A model generated the notes under the pieces. That model worked only from the letters and a program-made list of their open reading frames with translations. It was not told where the DNA came from and searched no databases. From Pseudalgibacter ostreae (GTDB taxonomy: Bacteria; Bacteroidota; Bacteroidia; Flavobacteriales; Flavobacteriaceae), in assembly GCF_042427585.1 (NCBI RefSeq), contig NZ_JBHMFC010000001.1:1-64000 (forward strand): a DNA stretch of 64,000 nucleotides, written 5' to 3'. The position numbers and the translations under genes are program-made. This document shows positions 8,932-17,872 of the stretch, piece by piece. Position 1 is the stretch's first letter. Every line of letters begins with the position of its first letter.

Positions 8932-9660
8932 ATGAAGAAGAAATTAGAGTCTGAACTGGTTAGTATTGCCCATAGAATTTTAAAGCTTAAAGGCAAAGAA
9001 GATGTTATTAAAATGCATACCGAAGTTTCTGTACTTTTTGAAAAACTTTCGGTATTGAAGTTTACATATGAGAATTTTGAGACCCAAATTCCAACAATAG
9101 GTAGCGACTCATCTTTTTTCGAGATGCTAGATGATGCCTTTAACAACCAAGTAAGCGATGCGAATGAGGTGGAGGAGAATTGGGAAGCACAACAGCAAGA
9201 CCCTATCATGGAGCCTGCTATTGAAAAAATAAAAGATATTGTAGCACAAATGCCACATGAAACCCACGAAGTAGACGCGCTTTTAGAGGCGGCCTTGCCA
9301 AAACAACAATACCATAAAAACGATTTAGAAAATTTAACTTCTGGATTTGAAAGTATGCCCATTTTCGAACCCATTTCAAACACAACACAGGGCCGCCCTG
9401 AAAAGAAGAAGTCTTTAAATGACAAATTAAACTCTGGCGGCATTAGAATAGGTTTAAATGATAAAATAGCTTTTATAAAACATCTTTTTGATGGAAAAAG
9501 TGAAGATTACGACCGTGTATTATCACAAATAAATACAGCAGAGAGCTTTAAATATGCGAAACATTTTATTCAAAACATGGTAAAACCAGACTATAATAAC
9601 TGGATTGGAAAAGAAGAGTTAGAAGAACGCTTTTTGCAAATCATAGAAAGTAAGTTTTAA
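8932..9660 (+). CDS. Conserved Bacteroidota protein of unknown function
   Basis: 242 residues, soluble, acidic in the middle. I do not recognise a named domain. Residues 1-50 are charged and helical (KKKLESELVSIAHRILKLK). Residues 85-125 form an acidic linker. The C-terminal third is the most ordered part (LNDKIAFIKHLFDGKSED, then NMVKPDYNNWIGKEELEERF). No signal peptide or membrane segment is present. It ends 3 bases before rsmI, so the two are co-transcribed and probably translationally linked. Linkage to a ribosomal RNA methylase is suggestive of a role near translation but proves nothing. Confidence 0.8.
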   Translation: MKKKLESELVSIAHRILKLKGKEDVIKMHTEVSVLFEKLSVLKFTYENFETQIPTIGSDSSFFEMLDDAFNNQVSDANEVEENWEAQQQDPIMEPAIEKIKDIVAQMPHETHEVDALLEAALPKQQYHKNDLENLTSGFESMPIFEPISNTTQGRPEKKKSLNDKLNSGGIRIGLNDKIAFIKHLFDGKSEDYDRVLSQINTAESFKYAKHFIQNMVKPDYNNWIGKEELEERFLQIIESKF

Positions 9661-9663
9661 TTA

Positions 9664-10335
9664 ATGAGTAAACTTTATATAGTACCCACACCCATTGGAA
9701 ATTTAAAAGATATCACCATTAGGGCAATAGAGACTTTAAAAGAAGTAGATTTAATTCTCGCAGAAGACACCCGTACCTCGGGAAAACTCTTAAAACATTT
9801 TGAAATCACGACACATATGCAATCGCACCATATGCACAATGAGCATAGAACGGTTGAAAATTTAATTCAAAAAATAAAAAACGGCACTACGGTTGCTTTA
9901 ATTAGTGATGCTGGCACACCAGCTATTTCCGATCCTGGTTTTTTATTAACTAGAGCGTGTATCGAACATGATATTGAAGTAGATTGTTTACCCGGTGCAA
10001 CCGCTTTTGTTCCCGCCTTGGTAAACTCGGGGTTGCCAAATGATAAATTTATATTCGAAGGCTTTTTACCCGTAAAAAAAGGGAGACAAACCCGTTTATT
10101 GTTTTTAGCTGAAGAAACCAGAACGATGATTTTTTATGAGAGTCCACATAAGTTACTCAAAACCTTAGACCATTTTTGCGAATATTTTGGCAAAGACCGT
10201 CAGCTCTCCGTATCCAGAGAATTGACCAAACTTTATGAAGAAACCATAAGGGGCACGGCAAAGGACGTTTTAGAACATTACACGAACAAACCCCCTAAAG
10301 GTGAAATTGTTATTGTAGTTGCTGGTAAAAAATAA
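9664..10335 (+). CDS. rsmI: 16S rRNA (cytidine-2'-O)-methyltransferase RsmI
   Basis: 223 residues. It methylates the ribose of C1402 in 16S rRNA with S-adenosylmethionine. The tetrapyrrole-methylase fold is clear: N-terminal LYIVPTPIGNLKDITIRA, AEDTRTSGKLLKHF, the ALISDAGTPAISDPG loop, and PGATAFVPALVNSGLP. MIFYESPHKL and REL(T)KLYEE are RsmI-specific. It ends at VVAGKK without the longer C-terminal extension of proteobacterial forms, which is normal in this phylum. It is preceded by the unknown 242-residue protein with a 3-base gap. Confidence 0.95.
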   Translation: MSKLYIVPTPIGNLKDITIRAIETLKEVDLILAEDTRTSGKLLKHFEITTHMQSHHMHNEHRTVENLIQKIKNGTTVALISDAGTPAISDPGFLLTRACIEHDIEVDCLPGATAFVPALVNSGLPNDKFIFEGFLPVKKGRQTRLLFLAEETRTMIFYESPHKLLKTLDHFCEYFGKDRQLSVSRELTKLYEETIRGTAKDVLEHYTNKPPKGEIVIVVAGKK

Positions 10336-10398
10336 AATAATACAAAAAATCCTATTTTGCTCTTATCAAATAAGAGCTGACACATTAAATCACATAAA

Positions 10399-10743
10399 AT
10401 GACTTTAGACACATTTATCCAAACCTTGAAAAACACACCAAAAGCTGTTGCATTCTCAGAAACTATGGCTGTTATTGATCAGTACTACGATTTTACTCCT
10501 ACCGCTTTTAAAAATGGAACCTTAAATAACAGTGCTGGCGAAAACTCAGGGTCTTGTAAGCTTTTTTCATTTGCGAAAAAACAGAAGCTTTCAAAAGCAG
10601 AAACTTTAGCTTGTTTTGGTAAATTCTACACAGACGATGTATTAAAAGACCCCAATGGTAGCGGCCATCAAAACATTAGAAATTTTATAAAAACCGGTTT
10701 TGATGGTTTGGTTTTTGAAGGAAATCCTTTAAAGGAAAAATAA
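10399..10743 (+). CDS. HopJ type III effector family protein
   Basis: 114 residues. It matches the small HopJ family, named after a Pseudomonas effector but widespread in free-living bacteria: FIQTLKNTPKAVAFSETMAV, YDFTPTAFKNGTLNNSAGEN, SGSCKLFSFAKKQKLSK, then DPNGSGHQNIRNFIKTG. No export signal and no type III secretion genes are present, so an effector role is not supported here. The single Cys in SGSCK and the NSAGEN motif are the conserved core. A GCTCTTAT-caa-ATAAGAGC hairpin (10359-10377) sits between rsmI and this gene. Function unknown; family call fairly sure. Confidence 0.82.
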   Translation: MTLDTFIQTLKNTPKAVAFSETMAVIDQYYDFTPTAFKNGTLNNSAGENSGSCKLFSFAKKQKLSKAETLACFGKFYTDDVLKDPNGSGHQNIRNFIKTGFDGLVFEGNPLKEK

Positions 10744-10828
10744 TCCTTAAAAGGATTTTATCGCTTTATTCTCAATATTAACAAGATGGAATTTAAAACA
10801 GTTTTAGAATAGGCAATAGTTACACTTG

Positions 10829-11398
10829 ATGCAAGATTTACTTAAAGACATACGGCAATGTACTATTTGTGAAAAGCATTTACCGCTTGGCCCACGACCG
10901 GTACTATCGGCAGATAAAAACTCTAAAATTGTAATCGTTGGCCAAGCGCCCGGAACCAAAGTGCATGCTTCGGGCATTCCTTGGGACGACCAAAGCGGCA
11001 ACACATTACGAACCTGGCTAAATGTGTCTTCTGAAGATTTTTATGATGCCACCAAATTCGCCATTCTTCCCATGGGGTTTTGCTACCCAGGCAGAGGAAA
11101 ATCTGGCGATTTACCACCTCGGCCCGAATGTGCACCACAATGGCAAAAACCATTATTCGATAATATGCCTCATGTTAAATTGGTGCTTTTAATAGGCATG
11201 TACGCTCAGAAGTATTATTTAAAAAAACAAGCCAAAAAGAACTTAACAGAAACTGTGCGACACTATCATGATTATTTACCTAAATACTTCCCTTTACCAC
11301 ACCCTTCACCCCGAAATCGGTTTTGGTTAGCCAAAAACCCTTGGTTTGAATTTGAAGTTTTACCAGAACTGCAGGAGCAGGTTAAAATCTTGATATAA
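10829..11398 (+). CDS. Uracil-DNA glycosylase family protein with Fe-S cluster ligands
   Basis: 189 residues from ATG 10829; a TTG directly before it could add one residue but is less likely. The fold is uracil-DNA glycosylase: motif 1 GQAPGTKVHASGIPW (residues 38-52) and motif 2 HPSPRNRFW near residue 160. Four cysteines fit the [4Fe-4S] pattern of family 4 enzymes: Cys11-X2-Cys14 and Cys85-X15-Cys101. In that family uracil is removed from DNA after cytosine deamination. Motif 1 is not the exact family 4 GEAPG form, so a related subfamily is possible. It converges on pheS with a 17-base gap. Confidence 0.82.
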   Translation: MQDLLKDIRQCTICEKHLPLGPRPVLSADKNSKIVIVGQAPGTKVHASGIPWDDQSGNTLRTWLNVSSEDFYDATKFAILPMGFCYPGRGKSGDLPPRPECAPQWQKPLFDNMPHVKLVLLIGMYAQKYYLKKQAKKNLTETVRHYHDYLPKYFPLPHPSPRNRFWLAKNPWFEFEVLPELQEQVKILI

Positions 11399-11415
11399 CA
11401 AATACTGCTTTAGTA

Positions 11416-12435
11416 TTACAAAGCGCTCTTAAATTGCTCTAAAAAGCGAACATCATTTTCACTCAACAAACGGATATCTCCAATTTGATACAGTAGCATG
11501 GCAATACGGTCTATGCCAACTCCAAAAGCAAATCCAGAATACGCTGTCGGATCAATATTGCAGTTTTTCAATACATTTGGATCGACCATACCACAGCCAC
11601 CAATTTCCAACCAACCTGTACCTTTGGTTATTTTATAATCGGTTTCTGTTTCTAAACCCCAATACACATCAATTTCTGCACTGGGTTCTGTAAATGGAAA
11701 ATAAGATGGACGCAAACGGATTTTAGACTTCCCGAACATTTCCGTAGTAAAATATTGGAGCGTTTGTTTTAAATCGGCAAAACTCACATCCTTATCAATG
11801 TACAGACCTTCAAGTTGATGGAAAAAACAATGTGAACGGGATGAAATCGCTTCATTTCTATACACTCGCCCAGGAGAAATCGTTCTTATGGGTGGCTTGT
11901 TATTCTCCATATAACGCACTTGTACAGAACTGGTATGAGTACGCAACAAAATATCAGGATTGGTTTGGATGAAAAACGTATCCTGCATATCGCGGGCTGG
12001 ATGGTACTCCGGAAGATTTAAGGCCGTAAAGTTATGCCAATCGTCTTCTATTTCAGGCCCTTCACTAACATTAAACCCGATGTGTGAAAAAATATCGATA
12101 ATTTGGTTTTTCACGATAGAAATTGGATGGCGTGCACCAATTTGAATAGGTTCGCCAGGACGAGACAAATCACCGTAAACCCCTTTCACCTCTTCTTTGC
12201 TTTCCAATTCTGCTTTTAAGGCCGCCACTTTGTCTTCAGCTGTACTCTTAAGTGTATTGACTATTTTTCCAAACGCTTTCTTTTGTTCGTTCGATACATT
12301 CTTAAACTCAGCAAAATAATGGTTTAGCAATCCTTTTTTACCTAAATATTGTATACGAAAAGCTTCTACTTCTTCTTTAGATTCTGCTTTAAAAGCTTCG
12401 GCTTCGGCAATTAATTCTTTTATCTTATCTATCAT
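11416..12435 (-). CDS. pheS: Phenylalanyl-tRNA synthetase alpha subunit
   Basis: 339 residues, full length. It charges tRNA-Phe as part of the alpha2-beta2 enzyme. An N-terminal coiled coil (residues 1-85) that grips the tRNA leads to the class II core: motif 2 SPGRVYRNEAISSRSH with its FHQLEGLYIDKDVSF follow-on, and motif 3 GFAFGVGIDRIAMLLY. HPISIVKNQIIDIFSHIGF marks the start of the catalytic domain. The pheT partner is not in this window, so pheS and pheT are unlinked here, which is frequent in Bacteroidota. Confidence 0.97.
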   Translation of the reverse strand: MIDKIKELIAEAEAFKAESKEEVEAFRIQYLGKKGLLNHYFAEFKNVSNEQKKAFGKIVNTLKSTAEDKVAALKAELESKEEVKGVYGDLSRPGEPIQIGARHPISIVKNQIIDIFSHIGFNVSEGPEIEDDWHNFTALNLPEYHPARDMQDTFFIQTNPDILLRTHTSSVQVRYMENNKPPIRTISPGRVYRNEAISSRSHCFFHQLEGLYIDKDVSFADLKQTLQYFTTEMFGKSKIRLRPSYFPFTEPSAEIDVYWGLETETDYKITKGTGWLEIGGCGMVDPNVLKNCNIDPTAYSGFAFGVGIDRIAMLLYQIGDIRLLSENDVRFLEQFKSAL

Positions 12436-12663
12436 GACATCATTAAAATGAGGACAAATTTAATGATTTTTATAAAGATAAAGCCTCTTCAATATAAGGA
12501 GTTTTAATTTTTTAAACACCCATAACCATAGCTTATGCTTTTAACAAAAAAGCCAAGTTATCTAATATGTACAAAGATTTAAAATTTTTATATAAAAACA
12601 CCCCATAGAGCAACTCATAGAACCATAGCGCTTTGCCGGTTTAGCAGGAGGTGAAATAAAAAA

Positions 12664-13020
12664 TCAGGATATATATTCGGACTCTAAAAAATAATTAACA
12701 ATAGCCTCTTTCATTAAAATACTTTGTTCTCCAGCCTTTAAGTGCGGCAAGGTTTCCAAAGCTTTATAATGCGGCCAACCTTCATCATCTACATATTCCA
12801 ACTCGTAATACCCATAAGGCTTAAGAAGCTTACAAATTGCAATATGCATGAGGTCTAGTTTTTGATCTTTTTTAAAGGTTCGCTCCAATTGCCCCAATTC
12901 TTGTACTCCAATAAGGTAAATTACAGCATCTAAATCCAAGATGTCACCATCTGCAAATTGATTGGATAATTTTTTAATTACCAACTCCCAACGTTCTTTT
13001 AATTGTTCATCTCTTGCCAT
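12664..13020 (-). CDS. Conserved small protein of unknown function
   Basis: 118 residues from ATG 13020. A longer reading from a TTG at 13053 is unlikely, because that TTG overlaps a -7 promoter element. Sequence begins MARDEQLKERWELVIKKLS and contains LDLDAVIYLIGVQELGQ, then LLKPYGYYELEYVDDEGWPHY and ends YFLESEYIS. It is soluble and without signal, Cys clusters or a domain I recognise. It stands alone between pheS and the divergent cvpA gene. Confidence 0.8.
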   Translation of the reverse strand: MARDEQLKERWELVIKKLSNQFADGDILDLDAVIYLIGVQELGQLERTFKKDQKLDLMHIAICKLLKPYGYYELEYVDDEGWPHYKALETLPHLKAGEQSILMKEAIVNYFLESEYIS

Positions 13021-13050
13021 TTGTAAAATTGAAGTGTTTAAATTAAAATA

Positions 13051-13058
13051 CAAAGTTA
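13051..13058 (-). promoter_or_regulatory. -7 element for the small gene ending at 12664
   Basis: TAACTTTG on the minus strand (TAnnTTTG type), 30 bases upstream of ATG 13020. It decides the start: the upstream TTG overlaps this element. Confidence 0.5.
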
Positions 13059-13189
13059 ATGAACCTCTACCTTATTTCTACATCTCAAATTTTTAAAATA
13101 CATCTAGGGCTTAAAACCATCAATTAATAGCAAAAGCCCTTAACGGCCTAAAATCTTTTTATTATATATTTACAAAAAAGATTGACAGC

Positions 13190-13720
13190 ATGGGAGTTTT
13201 AGATATTGTTTTAAGCATCTTGATACTATTTGGATTGGTTCGTGGTTTTATAAAAGGCTTTTTTGTAGAAGTAGCCTCTTTAATTGCTTTGGTAGCTGGT
13301 GTTTATGGAGCAATTCATTTTAGCCATTTTGCAGCCAATTTTATGTCCTCTTATGTGGAATGGGATGAAAAAACCATTAATATTACAGCTTTTGCAACTA
13401 CCTTTATTGTTATTGTCTTAATCATTGCTTTAGCAGGAAAAGCCCTAACCACATTGGCTAGTTTTGCAGCTTTAGGGCTCGTAAACAAGTTACTTGGAGC
13501 ACTTCTTGGAGGCTTAAAGACTGTGCTTATTTTAAGTGTTTTACTTATTGTGTTTGAAAAAATGAACGCTACTATAGTGTTTACCAATGAAAAAGACCTA
13601 GAAGACGCTATGCTTTACAAGCCAATTAAATCTGTAATACCCATGATATTACCTACTATATTAGAGATTGATAAAAACGACACATTTCAAAGAAATGAGC
13701 CGTTAATCCATCCATCTTAA
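13190..13720 (+). CDS. CvpA family membrane protein
   Basis: 176 residues with four predicted membrane helices at about 3-22, 28-48, 63-85 and 103-125, the layout of CvpA (colicin V production) proteins. VLDIVLSILILFGLVRGFIKG at the start is the family hallmark, with GFIKGFF linking TM1 to TM2. A short polar tail follows. Family members affect cell-envelope phenotypes in several bacteria, but no biochemical activity is established. It converges on the carbonic anhydrase gene with a 17-base gap that holds a weak AACCC/GGGTT hairpin. Confidence 0.88.
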   Translation: MGVLDIVLSILILFGLVRGFIKGFFVEVASLIALVAGVYGAIHFSHFAANFMSSYVEWDEKTINITAFATTFIVIVLIIALAGKALTTLASFAALGLVNKLLGALLGGLKTVLILSVLLIVFEKMNATIVFTNEKDLEDAMLYKPIKSVIPMILPTILEIDKNDTFQRNEPLIHPS

Positions 13721-13737
13721 CCCCTTTCTATAAGGGT

Positions 13738-14364
13738 TTAATCTAATTTATAAATCTCCATAATATCTGTTAGATATTTATCGAAATCTATTTTTAAATC
13801 GATAAGTTTTCCTGAGCGTACATCGAATACCCAGCCATGCACCACAAGCCCTCTATCTCTATTGGCTTTTTGCACCACTGCTGTTTTTATAAGATTAACG
13901 CATTGCTCCTGAACGTTTAGTTCCACAAGTCTATCGTATTTTTTTTCTTCGTCTTCGATCGTATTCAACTCATCTCGATGGATACGGTACACATCGCGGA
14001 TGTTACGCAACCAAGGGTTTAAAATCCCTAAATCTTCAGATTGCATGGCGGCCTTTACTCCACCACAAGCATAATGCCCACATACCACAACATGTTTTAC
14101 CTTTAAATGTCCTACAGCATAGTTTACCACAGACATCACGTTTAAATCGATACTAATCACCATATTGGCGATATTGCGATGTACAAAAACATCTCCAGGG
14201 CCTAAACCCATTAATTCTTCAGCAGTTACCCTACTGTCGGAGCAACCAATAAACAAGAGTTCTGGAGTTTGTCCCTTGCTCAAATTTTCGAAGTATCCTG
14301 GTGAAGTAGCTAATTTATCTTTTATCCACTTTTCGTTATTTTGAAATACGGTTTTTATATCCAT
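13738..14364 (-). CDS. Beta-class carbonic anhydrase
   Basis: 208 residues. It hydrates CO2 to bicarbonate. The zinc ligands are Cys41 (GCSDSRV), His97 and Cys100 (VVVCGHYACGG), and the Asp43-Arg45 dyad is present. HRNIANMV and the LNVMSVVNYAVGHLKVKH strand are conserved. The C-terminal VHGWVFDVRSGKL is typical of the plant/bacterial type. It starts 40 bases after batE stops on the same strand, so it may be read through from the bat operon, though a separate promoter cannot be excluded. Confidence 0.95.
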   Translation of the reverse strand: MDIKTVFQNNEKWIKDKLATSPGYFENLSKGQTPELLFIGCSDSRVTAEELMGLGPGDVFVHRNIANMVISIDLNVMSVVNYAVGHLKVKHVVVCGHYACGGVKAAMQSEDLGILNPWLRNIRDVYRIHRDELNTIEDEEKKYDRLVELNVQEQCVNLIKTAVVQKANRDRGLVVHGWVFDVRSGKLIDLKIDFDKYLTDIMEIYKLD

Positions 14365-14404
14365 AGAATCATTTTCTTTTGGCTATAAATATAATTCAAA
14401 AAAA

Positions 14405-15154
14405 TTAAAGTGCTTTAATGTCTTCGTTTTTAATCCAACCTATTTTACCGTCAGATAATTTTATTTTCTTCCAATCCTCTACAGCTTCCATAATTTGAAC
14501 TTTAGTCCCTTCATGCAACCTAAACGATTCTTCACTACGATTATTGGGCTCACTTTTTACTCTGCTTTCTTTTGCAAATACAATGGCGGGGCGGTCTCTT
14601 TGATCTAAATTAAATTTATGAAAAGCAAACAAAAGTGCAGACACCATAAAGCCTATAAACACAAAAGAACCTATAAAAGACAAGCGTTTTTTTAAGGTTG
14701 AATAAGCGAAATAATACATTAAAAATAAGATTACAAAACAAAACACACTTACCACTGCCATAATGGCCCAAGTATCAAACGCGAATGTATTGGTAACCTT
14801 GTTGAGTATTTTTTTCAACCCACCTTCCGGAACAGTCTCTATAGCATCGATAGTCATGTTTCTTGAAAACGCCAGATTATTTTGTATGTCTGGATCGTTT
14901 GGTGATAATTGCAATGCTTTTTCATAATAATAAATGCTAGACGCAATATTATTTAATTTATAGTGTGCATTCCCCAGATTAAAATAAAGTGCCGCCGAAT
15001 GGTTTCCGGTTTTCAAAATAGCACTATAATGATCTATAGCTTCAGCAAACTTACCATCGTTATAAAGTGAATTACCTTTATCAAAATCAGCATTATTTTG
15101 CGCGTTTAGAACCGAACAAAACAAGATCATTAATATATAAAATAGAGACTTCAT
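14405..15154 (-). CDS. batE: BatE: TPR and SH3 domain protein of the Bat operon
   Basis: 249 residues from ATG 15154, one base after the batD stop; a TTG 21 bases upstream gives a longer reading without a clean signal. Signal peptide at 1-19 (MKSLFYILMILFCSVLNAQ), TPR repeats at about 22-95 (SLYNDGKFAEAIDHY, AALYFNLGNAHYKLNN, IYYYEKALQLSPND), two membrane helices at about 122-145 and 155-178, and a C-terminal SH3b domain (GTKVQIMEAVEDWKKI...GKIGWIK). This order is that of BatE. Bat proteins are linked to aerotolerance and envelope stress in Bacteroides; the molecular job is unknown. Confidence 0.88.
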   Translation of the reverse strand: MKSLFYILMILFCSVLNAQNNADFDKGNSLYNDGKFAEAIDHYSAILKTGNHSAALYFNLGNAHYKLNNIASSIYYYEKALQLSPNDPDIQNNLAFSRNMTIDAIETVPEGGLKKILNKVTNTFAFDTWAIMAVVSVFCFVILFLMYYFAYSTLKKRLSFIGSFVFIGFMVSALLFAFHKFNLDQRDRPAIVFAKESRVKSEPNNRSEESFRLHEGTKVQIMEAVEDWKKIKLSDGKIGWIKNEDIKAL

Positions 15155-15155
15155 T

Positions 15156-16931
15156 TTATCGTGCTTGTTTATCAATTATCGAAATGGTTTTTGCGGCTTT
15201 ATCATAATCTTCCTGCATGGTTACAATGTCTATAGGCGTGTAACGTGCCAATTCGCATCGCTCTAATAAATTCTTAAAATCTACAATCACCTCAGCATCC
15301 ACCTGTCGTTCTATGAGTAGTGTTTTAATTTTATCTTTACTCAAGTCGCTAGTTTCTATCTGTAATTTCGCTTTTAAATAATTATGCAAAGCTTTTTCCA
15401 TAGCAATATAAAACGCTTCTTTTTGACCCATTGCTTTTTTAGCATGACTCAAATATTTTCGCGCCAGTTTATCTGCTTTTCTTATTTTGTTACCAAAGGC
15501 ATCTGCATCTCTAATCGCTTTCTTTTTTCGTATCACAATCGCCAATGGAATAGCTAAAAAAGGCAACAGCAATAGAGACCAAAATGTTCGGGTCTTAAAA
15601 AAAGAGGTGGTATCAATAGGCGTAAAATCCGTTTTTGTTTTTATAAAAGCAAACGGCTCACTATTCAACACCACACTATGTTTCGTAGTGGAAGCATCGT
15701 GAGAAGGGCTACTAGCCATTTGGCTATTTACAGGCCCTTCTAAAACATCAATAACAATTTCATCGGAATTAAGCCGTTTATACGTTTCTGTTTTTAAATC
15801 GAAGTAAGAGAATGAAATACTGGGTATAGGGTATTTACCTTTAAATTGAGGCACTAAGGTATAACTATCGGAAACACTTCCCTCCATTCCCCTTAAAAGG
15901 GTTTTCACATTCTCGGTATGCTCAGGTTCATAAACCTCTAAAGAACTTGGTAAAATTAATTTAGGAAGCGTAAACAGTTTCAAATTCCCTTTTCCTTTTA
16001 CAGCTATTTTTGCCTGTAAAGACTCTGAAGCATCTAAACTCGTTTTGGTAGTGGTAACATTGAAATCAAACTCCCCAACCGCACCAGTAAAATCGACTGG
16101 CTTACCCGCTTCTGGCAATGGTTTTACCGTAATGCTCCTACTGCCCGCAGAAACTCTTTTATTGGCTCGTGTCATTAATCGGCTACCAAAAATATCACGT
16201 CGATTGGTTGGAACTTGCACAGTAATATCCAAAGTTAAAGGTTCTAAATCCAACTTACCTGTTTTTTGTGGATAGAGCACCGCTTTTCTATAAACAACAT
16301 AATTATAATCTTCACCTTTAAATGTTCCCTTTTCCAGTTTTAGTTCTTTTACTGGAATGTCTTGGCTCCAAAAATCATTATATTTTGGAACATCTACATC
16401 ATTTAGATTGGTAACGTTTACGCTTGAAGAAAAATAGAATTTATAAACCACCGTAACCGCTTCATTTAAATAAGGGTTTGTATTCGATATTTCTGCTACC
16501 AAATGAATGTTTTCTGAGGCAATATAATTAGGGTCATTCGGGTCTGCTGGTTTATCTATAGCACTAGTAACCTCAATGGTAATAGGCACCGTTTTATAAG
16601 TTTCGCCATCAATGGCAATAGTGGCCTGATTAAGAATAAAGGTCCCCTGTTTTTTAGGAGCTAGAAAGTAACTATATGTTTTAGAGTAAGTTCTAGTGCC
16701 GTTAATCCAGGAGTTACTAACAGATTGATTTGGGCCTCCTACAACTGTAAAACCAGAGAAATCTGGAGGGTTAAAATTATCACCGTCTTGATTCATTTCA
16801 AAATCCACCCTTAAACGTTCGTTAACGCCCAACTTGGTCTTACTTACTTTAGCCTGAAATTTCACTTGAGCAGAAACCATGCTTGTGGCAAGTAGAATTA
16901 GAAATATAAATATGTATTTTATTCGTTTCAT
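15156..16931 (-). CDS. batD: BatD: large periplasmic protein of the Bat operon
   Basis: 591 residues. Signal peptide 1-21 (VSAQ), several beta-sandwich repeats of the BatD oxygen-tolerance family (VKFQAKVSKTKLGVNERLRV, ASENIHLVAEISNTNPYLNE, FDFNVTTTKTSLDASES), one membrane helix near 450-468 (FWSLLLLPFLAIPLAIVI), and a cytoplasmic helical tail of about 110 residues. BatD is thought to act with the VWA proteins BatA and BatB in the periplasm. It lies between batC and batE with a 1-base gap to batE. The 83-base gap before it holds low-complexity TTTACGATG repeats. Confidence 0.9.
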   Translation of the reverse strand: MKRIKYIFIFLILLATSMVSAQVKFQAKVSKTKLGVNERLRVDFEMNQDGDNFNPPDFSGFTVVGGPNQSVSNSWINGTRTYSKTYSYFLAPKKQGTFILNQATIAIDGETYKTVPITIEVTSAIDKPADPNDPNYIASENIHLVAEISNTNPYLNEAVTVVYKFYFSSSVNVTNLNDVDVPKYNDFWSQDIPVKELKLEKGTFKGEDYNYVVYRKAVLYPQKTGKLDLEPLTLDITVQVPTNRRDIFGSRLMTRANKRVSAGSRSITVKPLPEAGKPVDFTGAVGEFDFNVTTTKTSLDASESLQAKIAVKGKGNLKLFTLPKLILPSSLEVYEPEHTENVKTLLRGMEGSVSDSYTLVPQFKGKYPIPSISFSYFDLKTETYKRLNSDEIVIDVLEGPVNSQMASSPSHDASTTKHSVVLNSEPFAFIKTKTDFTPIDTTSFFKTRTFWSLLLLPFLAIPLAIVIRKKKAIRDADAFGNKIRKADKLARKYLSHAKKAMGQKEAFYIAMEKALHNYLKAKLQIETSDLSKDKIKTLLIERQVDAEVIVDFKNLLERCELARYTPIDIVTMQEDYDKAAKTISIIDKQAR

Positions 16932-17014
16932 GTGATTTACGATGTTCCGTTTACGATGTATGAATTAAGTTCTATTTGAAAGCCAAACCCATAAATTATA
17001 ATCCGTAATTCAAA

Positions 17015-17872
17015 TTACCAATCTTTGTCTGTTTTTATGATAACCCCTTTTTGCTTTTCTGCATTCATCTTTTCCTGCACCTTTTGCTCTTGATTACCCA
17101 TCGCTTCCAATAGGCTCTCTATTTGCTGTGGAGACAACTGCCCGGGTTGGGGTTGGGGCTTTTGCTCTTCTTTTTTATCCTGACCTTCTTTTCCTTGGTC
17201 TTCTTTATCATCTTTAGGCTTACCGTCTTCTTTTTTATCTTCAGAATCTTTTTTATCTTCTTTATCGTCGCCTTCTTTATTGTCTTTGTTTTTTTCCTCT
17301 TCTTTATCGTCCCCGTCCTTACTATCTTTATTCTCTTCTTTGTTGTCTTCGTTTTCCTGATCTTTATTGTCGTCTTTATTTTCTTGATCGTCTTTATTTT
17401 GATCCTCTTGATCCTTCTGCTCCGCTGCACACACCTTTGCTATTCCAAGATTATAACGTGTCTCATTATCTGTAGGATCGTTTCTCAAAGCGCTTTTATA
17501 GGCCTCTACCGCTTCTTTACATTGCTTATTCTTCATTAAAATATTTCCAATATTATGAAACACTTTATGTTTTTCCGCTTTTGTTGATGCCGTTTGTACA
17601 GCCTGTTCAAGACGGTAAAGCGCTTCGTTATATGCCCCACTTTTATAGTAGGCCGTTCCCAAATTATAAATCCCTTCCGTAGTTTCAGGCCTTTCTGAAA
17701 TTGCTTTACGATACGCCATCTCTGCCGAAACATAATCATCGTCACCAATTAAAGTATTGCCCTGAAACACATAATCATTTGCTTTTTTTGAAGCCAACAA
17801 TTGGGCTTTATCTTGCTCCTGAGAAAAAGAAAATGTGCTAAGCAATAATAATATATAGAGTCCTATTTTCAT
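17015..17872 (-). CDS. batC: BatC: TPR protein with long acidic-basic low-complexity tail
   Basis: 285 residues. Signal peptide 1-17, TPR region at 30-150 (YVSAEMAYRKAISERPE, TEGIYNLGTAYYKSGAY, EAVEAYKSALRNDPTDNETR). A stretch of about 100 residues made almost only of Lys, Asp, Glu, Asn and Gln follows (about 153-250), then a Gln-rich end (SPQQIESLLEAMGNQEQKVQ). This layout is diagnostic for BatC-type proteins, in which the tail length varies between strains. The repetitive codons also make long open frames on the other strand and in the other minus frame; those are not genes. It sits between batB and batD. Confidence 0.88.
   Translation of the reverse strand: MKIGLYILLLLSTFSFSQEQDKAQLLASKKANDYVFQGNTLIGDDDYVSAEMAYRKAISERPETTEGIYNLGTAYYKSGAYNEALYRLEQAVQTASTKAEKHKVFHNIGNILMKNKQCKEAVEAYKSALRNDPTDNETRYNLGIAKVCAAEQKDQEDQNKDDQENKDDNKDQENEDNKEENKDSKDGDDKEEEKNKDNKEGDDKEDKKDSEDKKEDGKPKDDKEDQGKEGQDKKEEQKPQPQPGQLSPQQIESLLEAMGNQEQKVQEKMNAEKQKGVIIKTDKDW

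Noticed and set aside
8922..9443. 173-codon minus-strand frame
   Set aside because: Antisense to the conserved gene at 8932-9660, which is coupled to rsmI; the composition is Ser/Phe-rich as expected for a shadow frame.
13021..13053. TTG start extending the small gene at 12664
   Set aside because: The TTG overlaps a -7 promoter element; the ATG at 13020 is better placed.
17119..17539. Long frames of Lys/Ile/Arg or Phe/Leu/Val on both strands
   Set aside because: Shadows of the Lys-Asp-Glu repeat tail of BatC, where codon repetition keeps other frames open.
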